DNA of 64,000 nucleotides from Numida meleagris (taxonomy: Eukaryota; Chordata; Aves; Galliformes; Numididae). Shown piece after piece: positions 22,240 through 33,400 of the stretch (positions are counted from its first letter, which is position 1; each line of letters opens with the position of its first letter). The notes under the pieces are model-generated. The model had not been told where the DNA came from. It ran no database searches and worked only from the letters and a program-made list of their open reading frames with translations. The stretch lies in the NCBI RefSeq assembly GCF_002078875.1, contig NC_034411.1, forward strand, positions 1,285,582-1,349,581, read 5' to 3'. The translations under genes were made by a program, and so were the position numbers.

Positions 22240-24731
22240 TAAATGGCATGGAAAACCAGTGACTGCAGATGAGCCCAGTTTGAAGGGGGTTGCTGACACA
22301 GCTGCTGTATGCACTCCAAGGCAGCAGAAAGGATAGAGCTGGTGGTGATCATGTACTTTTGCTGTGCATACAAGGTTGTGAAATACAAATAGTACCTTGC
22401 AATAAGGATACGTAGATACTATAGAAACCAACTGTTTTTATCAGGGGAGGAACCCCAAGTCTTTATCTCAGAGCACCAGTAAGAGCTTCTGTGCTTCTTG
22501 CATACTGGACATCTAAGGAAGTATCTAGTGCATTGCTGAAGCACTTGTACTTGCTGTTCCTCTCAAAGGAACTGACCTGCATCTGTTTGAAAAGCTGCAG
22601 CCAGAAGAAGCACGTGTTGTTCCACAGACAGCATGCAGTACTGTTACATTCTCTTATGTTCCGTTCAGCCTTTGGGAAAAGAAAAAGAGAAGAATTTGTC
22701 CAGTTATAATGGTCAGAAACATCACACAGTCCATGCTAGGTGGTTTGATGAGCACAGAACAAATGTGAGTTTACAGGCTCTTGTTCTTCTAGGTCAGTCA
22801 TCAAATCTGAAGCATGAATCTACCACATTTGTGAAAATAGGTTAGATTGTACAAACGGATGTTACTAGTTTTTCGTGGTAAAATTTAATATGAGGCACAT
22901 GCATACGGAAATAGTCTATACTTACTTCTTAAAGACTAAATGCATCCCCTTGGAACTGAAGTCAAATACTTGCTGGCAAACTTCATTTTAAAACCATGTT
23001 CTGAAAGCAAGGTGGAAAAATGGAGCTGAAAGTAGGAAACATCTCTCCAAACCTGGTAAAATTGGGCACTCTGCTGAGAATGAGAGCTAGAAGCTCCTGT
23101 TGTAGAACAGGTACTGAATACAATCACATCCCCAACAGATCTCCATGGGCTTCATCCCGACCATCTGACCTTGTTGTGCGACAGCTCCACTTGACAGCCA
23201 TACCAAACAAACAGAGAAACACCTTACCCCTTTCAGACTTAAGATGATATTACAGCTTGTGAATAAGATTTCCAGTATGTGGACATGACAACAATGAAAA
23301 ACTATAATTTAGGACATAGAGTATTCTCTTTATGCTTTTATGTGGAATTTCACTTTAATGCGATGTAAATGACAGTAAGAAATACATTCACAGAATGTTA
23401 AAGCCTTTCTATTAAATATTCTGTATGCATTTTATATTCTAATTCATGTACAGTCAAAAACCCTGATAAAATCGTAGTACTGATTTGACTGCTGCACTTA
23501 TCGTATTAATGAGGATACTTTATGCCTTTTGAAAATTGGGATATAGTCCATTATGTGATTGTGAATGATGTGATTGTATCACATCAATTTGTTATTCAAT
23601 CCCACCCCTCCCTTCAGTCAACTTTGTATATAGGAAACCATTGGCGAGCATGCATGGAAGCAGGAAATGCACCATTTAAAACTGGTCTTTTTTTTTTCCA
23701 TTTGTCTTTTCACTGGTTCAACAGATGATATGTGTTTTACCAAATTCTGAAATTCACTCAAACTCCAGAGGAGAATCCACCAAGGTATCCTCACGAGCTG
23801 GCTGAAGGCGCAAGTCTCCAGCTTTTAGAGTTGCACACTGGGATTCACCTCGCTTACTCTGGGGTATATATATATGGTATATGCCATACACCAGACCAAA
23901 CCTCTTGGCTCTTTGTGTAGCCCATGAGGACGGATGGTCAGCTCCACAGGAAGATTCACACTGTTCTATACCCGTCCTCCTGCAGAGAATATGTAGGGAG
24001 CTGGGTTTCTAATTTGCACCATTTACACAGGGAAAGTTAGATGTGAAAAATCTGGCTTGCCTTGACTGCATCTTAAGAATCGTTTCTAAACCCTCTTCAA
24101 AATAGCAAGAGGTTAGGGACTGAAAACATGCATTTCTTTTGTTGAAAGCATATTTCTTTGTTGGAGTTTTAATTTAAAAAAAATGTTTCAAATTTTTTCA
24201 CATCTCTTTGCTGGATATTATGTACTTTGCCTTTAGGAACACCCTTGTCCTTGGGACTTCTGCTCCGTTAGATTTTAGTTTTAAGTCCATGACAAATACT
24301 GCATCTTGATGGAAGTAAAAACCAACCAGACAAAAAGCTAAGGTCAGTTTTTTTGTGTTGTTTTTTTTTTTTTTTTTCCCACATCTGAGACTACTATAAG
24401 CATTTCCAGACTGAGCATAACTCCCAATCTTATATGATGAAGGAGTATACATTCTCCAAAATGTAATAGCTTAGGTATACAGGTTCTGTCTCTAAGACAT
24501 TTTGAAAGCAGCTTTGTAACCAGAAAATTAAATCTGCATTCTGGTGTCTTTCCCCTAGATTCTGTCCATTAAATATTTAATTCTCTCTGTAATGACAGTC
24601 GCTGTTATTAACTTGTCACTGAATGCTATGTTTTGCTGATGCTGCCATCTCCTTTCAGTGTCCTGTTGTTGCCTGCAGTTTTCTGTTTTTTTTTTTTTGT
24701 TTGTTTTTGTTTTTAAATATTATCTTCAATA
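22240..24731. other. Unique non-coding DNA, no recognised gene
   Basis: No gene recognised. The stretch includes a poly-T at 24361-24377, a T/TTTG-rich tract at 24684-24715 and a TA-rich string at 23863-23882. Confidence 0.65.
24361..24377. repeat. Poly-T tract
   Basis: Seventeen uninterrupted T. Not associated with an element end that I recognise. Confidence 0.8.
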
Positions 24732-24850
24732 TTACTGCCCAGTCCATTTTTGTTTCATTTCCTCATAACATTTTCTTACTACTGACTTAAACTTCTCCGA
24801 GGTGGTGCTGCCACGTGCTGCAACGCTCCGGTGGAGTGTTTGTGAGAGCT
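24732..24850 (-). CDS. Candidate terminal exon, minus strand, ~38 codons
   Basis: A strong minus-strand acceptor (TTTTTGTTTCAG, just right of 24850) is followed by an open frame to TAA at 24732-24734. Two bases complete a split codon, then LSQTLHRSVAARGSTTSEKF leads into a basic, Lys/Glu-rich tail ending KQKWTGQ. Several CpGs are kept in an AT-rich area. No canonical poly(A) signal was seen directly downstream; variants such as AATATT occur. The purine-rich minus strand makes such translations look real, so this is only a candidate. No family recognised. Confidence 0.22.
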
Positions 24851-25036
24851 CTGAAACAAAAATTACCGAGTTCCTACTATGCAATCTTGTACTTCTAATT
24901 TTTGGACTTGTTAACACAGAAGCATGACTTGAAGGATTTATCAAAGTGTATGTTCTCCTGAATTTGACTGCCAGAGTTAAAGCAAGTTTGTAATTACTTG
25001 CTTGATCTCTTACTGTAGCGCAAAGAAATGTAACAG

Positions 25037-25066
25037 ACGTGTGTGCACATGTACAAGCACACACGT
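25037..25066. repeat. Perfect inverted repeat, 10-bp arms
   Basis: ACGTGTGTGC at 25037-25046 and GCACACACGT at 25057-25066 with a 10-base spacer. The arms alternate purine and pyrimidine. Confidence 0.85.
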
Positions 25067-27322
25067 ATAGGCAGTGTAATAGATATAGAGGAGCACAAAC
25101 ATGTTTTAAAGTGTCCTTTTCTGAGGTAGGGGGAAGATATATTTAAAGGTCAAAGGGAAACATTAATGATGTTAGGTAAATTTTACCCTATTTAAATTCA
25201 AACCCAATAAGAACTTTATACAATCTTTTGGACAAAGCCTGCGACGTTCTAATCTCTGCAAATCCACTCTATACTGTTCACTGCTCTTCTTATTAATCAG
25301 TTCTACAGAGCTGTACTCTTCTCAATACTGTTACACACACTGCATTTTTATTCTTCAGCTTCAGCTTGGCCTTTTCTGTATTTTTGCTTCGTCTTACATT
25401 CAATTACCCACAGCCTAGTTTTCAGAATAGGGTACTATCGGTGGCTGCGTTTAAGCAACAGCCCATTATGTCATCTTGCTTCATATATTTTACTCTGATC
25501 TTTTTTAGGATGAAGCTCATTTGAGGAATCTTTCTTCTACCTTTGGGGAGAAATTATTGCCCTTCTTTCACAGGGTCCAAAATTTCCCTTCCCAATGCCT
25601 ATGTTATTAAAAGAACAAGCAAACATCAATTTATTTCCACCTTGGATCCTGTTATTTTGCTGAACTACTTTCCTGTTTCATTTTCAGAAATATCAAGGTG
25701 TTGTGCTAATTATTGTTGCTCTATTTATGGCTTCTGTAATAATATTTAGTGATCCAAATTCAATGTCTACTTTCTTCTGAAACTTTTTGTATTCTTTGCA
25801 ACATATACTTTCTTATTTGAGAAGTCTTTCTCCCTTTCATATTGGTGAGTTTATGACATGCGTCCATGAAAATGGGAGCTGTTTGCCCAGTGAGAGTTCT
25901 CTTTGAAAAAATACACAGCGCAAAGCTTATGACATTTGATGAAAGTCTTGGTCACTCTTTAGGGATGACGCCTGGCACTGCCTTTTAGACTTGCTTGGAA
26001 CTGCCATGCTTTTTATGTCATCATCACCATTTCACATGAATTATTTTTTCTTGCCAAGACAAGGGACTCCCTTCCCCCGTCCCCTTTCCCCAGTTCCCCT
26101 TTCATCACAAACCTCCACAAACAATGCTGTGTAGTTAAAGTCATAATGTATTTATAGTCTTTTATATATGTATTCGTGAATATATATTTAAATACATATA
26201 TACACTTGAAAACGTTTTATAGTTATCTGTAGGTAGAAAACCCACACAGTTGTCTCCTATTTACTTTGACTGCATTGATAAATTTTTATACGGAAAACAA
26301 ATTTTTTCCCTGGCCTCTTTTTTCACAGATTCCATCTAAGGCAAAATTCCTTCATGAGACTGATGACCAATTTCCTTTTTAGTATCAAATTAGCTTCTGT
26401 CCATTCTCCTGTCTTCTGCTCCCAAAACTTATCGAGTCATGTCTGCTGTGATTTTTCACCTACGACTTCTCCATGTCTTAATCATCTCCTTGGAGAACTG
26501 GAATTATATACCACGTTTTGAGCTCAAGATGGAAGCATACGTTGCAGCTAATCACTTAGTATGGCTGCTGTGTACACACATTTGATGCCTTGAATGCCAG
26601 TTAAGGAGAAATTGAAACCAGCATCATCCATGCAACTAGCCAGCTTCTCTATTTACGTTAAGATTGTAACATTTATATTATCTTCTGAGTGGATTCTTTA
26701 ATGTATATCTAATGAACTACATACAGATTTTAGAATTAAGAACAGCTGTAGCTATCAAAAAAAGAAGAAAGTATAGATTCCAGGCACAATATCTGGAAAT
26801 CTTCTGAAAATTTGGAAGAATCTCACAGATATCATAGCCAAAAAAATTCTTAGCTTTCAATAGTGTAAAATACAGTAAGAGCTGAAAGTTCATGCCAGTC
26901 CTTCAAAATAATTGTCTTTAATTAATATTATTATTGATCATGTAGTAGGAGACACAGCCAGAGTGATACAAAGATTTCAAGGGAATGCTTTGCAGCTTAA
27001 TTATGTTTCCCTGGGAGATTTAAAATAATTCAATTTATTTTCCCTCGTGTTTCATCAATCATTATATGAATAGAAAGGATATCTGAGCTTCATTTCAAAG
27101 TGAATTCCTGTAGATTCAAGAACTTTTGACAATATACTGATTAGAGAGGGAAAGGGAGCACATCCTCTGAGGATGAATGAACCTTCAAAGACTCTCAGAT
27201 GACTGTAACACTGCTCTCTGTTGGTAAATTTTCTGGGGACAATCTGGTGAAGAGCATGGCCTTTGTAAACCTATTTCTGATGCAGAAAACACACTCAAAT
27301 TGGACCGATTAATTCTTTTTAG
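25067..27322. other. Unique AT-rich non-coding DNA, no recognised gene
   Basis: No gene recognised. A long AT-rich inverted repeat lies at 26163-26202 (12-bp arms). Open frames are short. Confidence 0.65.
26163..26202. repeat. AT-rich inverted repeat, 12-bp arms
   Basis: TATATATGTATT at 26163-26174 pairs perfectly with AATACATATATA at 26191-26202, spacer 16 bases. Confidence 0.8.
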
Positions 27323-27553
27323 TTAGCTATCACTGGGAAACTTTTTTTTCCGCATGCAAAATGCACGTGCATGTTCTTTCACTCTTGCAGAAAGTCCTGA
27401 TGAATTTAGCTCGTTTTCTGTCCGACAGTCTATTACTGCCATAATCCATGTCACAGAGTAAGTTATAGGTAGTGCTGAATCTTGCTGCTGCTCAGTACCC
27501 AGCAGGCTCTTCATCTCCTTTTTGGAAACTGCCAAGTTATTCAGGATATTCAT
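27323..27553 (-). CDS. Candidate small ORF or exon, 76 codons, minus strand
   Basis: A minus-strand frame from an ATG at 27551-27553 (G at -3) to TAA at 27323-27325. It begins MNILNNLAVSKKEMKSLLGT and has a basic end (EHARAFCMRKKKF). Codons begin with G more often (about a quarter) than they have G in the second position, and T is uncommon in first position, as in coding DNA. Possible internal splice sites exist (for example AGA|GTGAAA). No domain or family recognised, no promoter or poly(A) signal linked to it. Chance in a purine-rich strand is a real alternative. Confidence 0.15.
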   Translation of the reverse strand: MNILNNLAVSKKEMKSLLGTEQQQDSALPITYSVTWIMAVIDCRTENELNSSGLSARVKEHARAFCMRKKKFPSDS

Positions 27554-27556
27554 CAC

Positions 27557-29079
27557 CTTTTATGTCAGACTTCCAAGGCACCCCCTGAAATGAAATAGAG
27601 ATTATTTTTAGGGCAAAATGATCATCACCCAAGTTTTTCTTTATGTGTAATGCAGTGATATTCATGGGCATGTTTTAAGCAAGGGACGCCCCGCGTTGAC
27701 AAAGTGCTCTTACTTTGCCAACCGTGTTTTGGAGCTGATGGCTGCAGCTGGCTCTCCCTGCCCTTCTCGGTGGGACTTGAGGAGCTTTCTGCACGTGTGG
27801 GTCTGCTGAGAGGGTGAGCGCGGTGCCAGGTGCCTCAGGTTTCATTGGGCTTCTCCGCGTAGCGCTGCGCAATCTGGATAGCAATGGCAGGAGCAGTCAG
27901 AGATCGCCTATTGCTGGGGGTTAGATGAAGGAGCTTTTAAAAATATCAAATAAGTCCAGATCTGAGCCAGTGACTTTTAAAATGAAAGGTCTGCTCTGTT
28001 ACCGTTAATGGGCAGGCTTTCATAATTCTTTGCTATTAGAGTACTAACTCCCTCTTTTCAAAGCCTTCCTGAACCTCTCATTGTCCAGCATTTGTATCTC
28101 TCACTTTAATGAGTGCTAAATAAGAATTATATAAGTATTTCAATAATTCTCACTAGACAGTTAATTAAGCAGCACTGACTCTAAGGAGCAGTCAGCTATT
28201 ACCTCCTTTTACAGACAAGTGCTTCCACAGACACAAAGGGAAGAGGTCAATTTAAAAAAAAAATGATGTGTGGATTAGTAATCTTTCTCCGTAATAAATG
28301 ACCTAGCTAACAAGCTGAAACAGTGAAATAAAAATTCACCTTTTTTTTTGTCCCTTCATTTTTCTGAACCAATATCTTGTGTTCCTCCAACCTTCTTTTG
28401 CGCAGGATATGCATTCCCTTTAACTTTTAGGGGCCAGAATATGTTCAACTAAAGCTCTCCAAATTTGCTTCTCTGAGAAATTCGCGTGGGGCATGGCCCT
28501 GCCCAATTCTTCATTACACATTCTTTTTTAACAGCTCCTGTTTTTTCTCATATTTGATAGATCCTACTGCAAACTTCAACTGGAGTGAGTGCAGAGGACC
28601 GTAATACCAGTCTTACACACAGGGTATTTTATTAAGTCCAACAGTTAAAAATGTACAAAGTTCCTTGTAATAATCCATTCATTCTGTTCTCGCCTGATTC
28701 TTGGAGTAAGCCTGCACAATTATTCAAATCCCAGCTTTTAGCTACAGCATACACCTCGCCATGGGGCTATGCCTCTGTAATCTTGCTTTGGTCTTGCATG
28801 TCAAATGGAATTAACTCCCATAAGAAATGTATGCGAAGACAACCCAAAGTGTCTAATCCTACTGCTGTCTTAAATTTCTGAAACTCAGACCTGTCATCTT
28901 TTTCTATAGCTTTGTTGAAGTTCTCCCTTCTGCTTCAGTCCATCCAAAGATGAAGTTTAGAGAAATTTGCATTTTTATATATTTTTCAGTTGTGCACTCC
29001 TGTGGCCTTTTCACGTGTTTCCTTTGTAGAAGCGGGTTTTTTTTGTAACTCAAGTCCTATTTTATACTCGGCAGAATGC
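27557..29079. other. Unique non-coding DNA, no recognised gene
   Basis: A GC-richer patch at 27675-27890 carries frames on the minus strand only because stops are rare there. Nothing else recognised. Confidence 0.6.
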
Positions 29080-29300
29080 CTGATGGAGGTGAATTCAGTT
29101 GCTTTTAGCTAGCTGTATACAAGTTTAAACACACGATGCATTACACTTCTTGACGACGCTCACGCCGTGTGACGTATGGAAATAATGATATCATTATGAC
29201 TATACCTTAACAGCTGAGCCTAACTAATCACAAAACCCAATTCTGACTCCATTAAATCTCAAATCACATTGCTTTCTTCACGAATAAAGTGCTTGCTGAA
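29080..29300. promoter_or_regulatory. Candidate conserved regulatory element with 16-bp palindrome
   Basis: Five CpGs crowd into about 28 bases at 29150-29176 within AT-rich DNA, including a TGACGTA (CRE/ATF-like) string. Just right is a perfect 16-bp palindrome ATAATGATATCATTAT at 29182-29197, with paired TAAT/ATTA homeodomain-type cores, and further right are 'aactaatcac' and 'ccattaaatc'. Retained CpGs and motif density suggest constraint. The regulatory call is inference. Confidence 0.3.
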
Positions 29301-29423
29301 ATTGGCTTTGCTTAGTGTAACTACGCTGTTTGGGTGTTGTACTGGAAGTAGATTAGCTTTCAAAGCAGCCTTTCCGATGTGTCTGTCTTCTGCTGTTCTC
29401 TAGGGGGCACGCTTTCAAATTTC

Positions 29424-29438
29424 CACACACACACACAC
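29424..29438. repeat. (AC)n microsatellite, short
   Basis: About seven AC dinucleotides followed by an A-run. Confidence 0.75.
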
Positions 29439-30147
29439 AAAAAAAGCCTACATTATAAATAATGAAGGGGAAGAAAACGCAAAGCATTTTTATAGAGAAA
29501 CTTAATTTTCCACTTACTCAATCAAATATCGACGAGATCTGATTAGAGGTGGCCAATTTTAGATGAACCAGGCAAAATACATTTACATAGGGGGTCCAGT
29601 TTCAACATAATTTCAGTAAAAAGCAATTACAAAATTATAGTCAGCTAGAAGGCTGGTTCTTCTAGGTGTCTTGGCTAAGTGAGGTTGGAAGGGTAAAACT
29701 GTAACTTATTGTAGTGGGTATTTAATAAGTGGTAAGCCACAGCACTCTCCACTTGAAAGTTAATTAAGGCCATAGAATGACCATAGTTGCACAGCAAATA
29801 TGTTAATGGGTTAGCCATGGTAACTGTCACAACAAAGCCCAGCATAAAATAATAGCTTTAGGCACTGTTTTTGCTGATCGTTACATCTTTTAAAAAACGC
29901 TGTTGTATTTTGTTTTTATTTGGGGAAATAATGAAGTAGCTTTTAATTTAAGAACTGCTTATTGTCATTATTAGAAACTGAAACTGAAATACTGAGGTGC
30001 AGAGAACAGTTAAAATATTTGCTTATGTACTGGAACCACATAAACATCAACACATAGTGCATGTCAGTGAGATGTCCCATTAATTTAGTATTTTTAGGCA
30101 GGCTACGTAGCTTTTACAGTTCAGCTCAAAAAGCTGGAGCTTATCCT

Positions 30148-30440
30148 TCATATGTAGTATTTCATTTCTGAGCGTAGTTGCTGTATTATATTTGTTGCTG
30201 TTGAGTAAGAGAACTCAGCGGCAAATGGGCGATCACCTGATGGCTCCACTGCTAGTGGAACAGCTCCAACTTCCTTCCAAAATGTCTTCTCCTTCAGAGC
30301 ATGGTCAGTTCTGGTCTTGAGGGTTTGTTTTGCTCGGTTCCCCCGAATTCTGAACTTCTTTGGCCGCCCATGTGGGGTCGGGGCAGGGCAGCATTTTGGT
30401 TTTGCACTTTTTGTTTCCTGACTGTGCAGCCCTTCTTTCA
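30148..30440 (-). CDS. Candidate exon, minus strand, up to ~97 codons
   Basis: A minus-strand frame open through to a stop at 30148-30150, with no ATG until near its end, so it could only be an exon. It contains a basic AT-hook-like block (PHGRPKKFRIRGNRAKQTLK) and then FWKEVGAVPLAVEPSGDRPF. CpGs are kept at several places (GGGCGGCC, TTCGGG, ATCGCC). Possible acceptors (ending GCACAG or GTCAG near 30422) are weak. An internal CATCAG|GTGATC donor could end it earlier. No family recognised with confidence. Confidence 0.2.
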
Positions 30441-30462
30441 AGAAACTTGAAAGGTTGCACAC

Positions 30463-33400
30463 TGGAAATTACTAACATATTTCCCGGAGGCTGTTCACTT
30501 AAATGCTCGATACTGCTCTCTTTTTTCTTGTTAACCTGATCAGGACGATGCAGGAATATGCAAATTGATGTAGAGCTACTGAAGTCGATCAGGGAGGAAT
30601 TTGCTTCCTGATATCTACTAGCCTAAAAACTTGGGATGAAATTAATGTATAGACTACTGCTACAGCAACATCATATATTCAGTAGAGGAAATTTTGAAAG
30701 GTATTTCTTCAGTATCTCTCTCTTGTTGTTTTCCTTAATATATTTCTTGATTGCTTACACCATTACGGAGAGAAATCTGTTGAATGTTGCCGCATATTCT
30801 ATTACTGTAAGGAATTTATACATATTTACCCATAGAAATTAGTCTGTGCAGAAACTTAGCATACATTTCTCTTGGTACTGCTTTCACTGTTAATCAGCTG
30901 CTGCTCTGCTCATGCTTCCTAGGAAGAACAAACACCTGCCTTTTTCCAGCTAAGAAAATCCTTTTCCTCTTGAGAGATTCATATATGGTTGTCCCTGGCT
31001 CTCTTCAGGAAAAAAAATTTAAAAAAATGGAAATTTATCAGTGGAATTGATCGAATGCTTTTTTATGATGAAAAGTTTTCCATCAGAAAGTTCTGTTGTT
31101 GAAGCTGAACCTCTCCATACACGCAGGCTGGATTTTAGCAATTTTATTAATATAAAATAAAAAAAATAAAATAAAAGGGCATTCGGAATGTCAGCCTGTC
31201 CACTTCTCTTCTTTTGGAAGTCTTGGCTGCTTTTCCATGTGTTAGACACTCTTCCTGCAGCTGTGGTGGGTCCAAGGGAGCAAGCAACAAGGATATTTGT
31301 TCCAACCTGTACATCTCTGGCACAGCTTGGGACACTGCCATACTGTCATCAGACACTTTGCCACAAAGTGAGATGCAGTGGAAAATGCCATCTTAAAATT
31401 TTGCTGCCATGGGTGGTGGTAAATGCACTGAGAACCTTTGCAGTCTGGGGACCCTCTAAGAAGAATGATGTGCTCATGAAGTGTTAACAGAAAAATACAA
31501 CTATGCATCAAACTGCGGTACGTGGAAAAGTGTGATGGGGCTGGGATGTGATGCTATCTCTAAGCCAATGGCCTGCTGGGGGCAAATAGGAAACCTCTAG
31601 CTATCAGATGGGATCCTGAGGGAAAACGTCGCTATGAGAGATGACCTACGTGGGAGAAGAGTAAGTGGGTTTGGAAAGCAGAAACAACAGCAAGGCAGGA
31701 ATGCAAGAAGCAGTTCTGAGCCACAGCATGTACTTAACCGAGCAGTGTATGCGATGAACGGCTATGGTGTATGAAGAACTCCTGGACAACAAGAAGCAGT
31801 GGCAAACATGTGGAAACACTTTGCAGTGGGAGAGTGGGCTGACAAATGGGAGCTGTGGCAGTGTATGGTAGCCCTTGTTGCTTGTTCACCTCTTGCTATC
31901 CATTCACTGGATAGCTCAGTTCAGTACTGCAGGTACCCCAAAAGTGCTGTTTTCTCTTAATCACAAGCAAGTTCAAACTCTGAAACTCAGGTGCTTCAAC
32001 CATCCCTGCAGCAAGGCTGGGATGAGTGAGGCAATGAGCTGGGTACACGATGACTCCCATTATCTCAATCCTGTTCAGTCTTGCATGAATTTTCTATTCA
32101 TTGAGTGTTCCCTGCCTTACACAACTGATGTAGGTGGTGCACAAATTAGCCAGGACCCTGTGTGGCAGAGACTGTGAGAGCCAGAAGCCTCGCTGGACAA
32201 ACCTGGGTACCTGTGAGGACCAGGAACATGTTTTTCTTCCCAGAGTTTGTTCAGAGGTGGTGCAAAAATGTCTCATTGTTTTCTCTCTTCCCGATTGCTC
32301 TACTAATACAGACAGACCTGCTCTATTACTGGTGTAACTCAAAATGTAGCTGAAAATATGAGGCGTAGACCACAAAATATTATGAACTATAATTTCATTA
32401 GTGTGTCAATACTGCCTGTCTCACTGGATCACTTTCTTCTCTGATACTATCTTAGTGAAGTTGAGACACGAATTAAAAGCAGCTGATTTAACGTGGTCAG
32501 AGCAGCTTTGATGCAGGTTCATGGGCAGATAAACCTGGAGGCACCATCTCGGCCATAGACTCAGTTAGCAGTGGGTTACTGGGGTACTTTTTGCTGCTAG
32601 AAGATGTGTTTCTTAGTTCAGCTTGCAAACAACTGTGCTGCTCCCTACCAAAAAAAACGACATCTTCCAGTACTTTTCCCAAGAGTTTCACCAAGAAGCT
32701 CTAACAAGACTCAATTGTTAACATACTGATAAAAAGCCCTAACTGACTATGTTTGCATAAGTGAGGACAGAAAGTGATTCTTTGCAGCCCTTGGTTTGTA
32801 TCAGACACAAACATAGATGGATAAATAAAATTTCAGAATGTTGCAATCTTTGAAGCTCTTCCTTCATTGCCCTTTGACAATGTCACATGCTCCATAAAGG
32901 GTCGGTGTTTGGACAATGTGCTCTCCCTGCATGATGTGGGGTAAGCGTGCCCTATAGTTCATCCCATGTCCATCTCTCTTGTCTAACTGAAAGCTCTTTG
33001 GAGAAGGTGATGCCTCGTCAAGCACGCTCCAAGAGCAGAGTTCCACTTTTGCCTGAGATCCTGAGGTGTCAGTATAATACAAATAACAATTGCAGCTCTG
33101 CATAAGTGATTCAGATCTGGTTCTTAAAAAAAAAAAAAAAGAGAAAAAGGAAAAAATCATTTTACTGTCTCATTCAAGTGCATGAAAGCCAAAATAGGCC
33201 ATTTTAAGGAAATGATGCATAATCATGGAGTTTAAACACCTTACCACCGAGCTCTTCACTGAAGCAGGTTTGAATACACTCAAAACTCCCCCAAGAAATA
33301 TCTAGGGGATACTGCAGGGGTGGGAGAGACTGATACCATGATAGACATTGTGCCTCAGTTTCAGATGACTTGGGGATTCTTCTGGCTGTTTTGTTTTGCA

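Noticed and set aside
22090..22431. 113-codon Phe-rich minus-strand frame that looks like a membrane protein
   Set aside because: It is the translation of the A-rich low-complexity tract at 22094-22238, not a gene.
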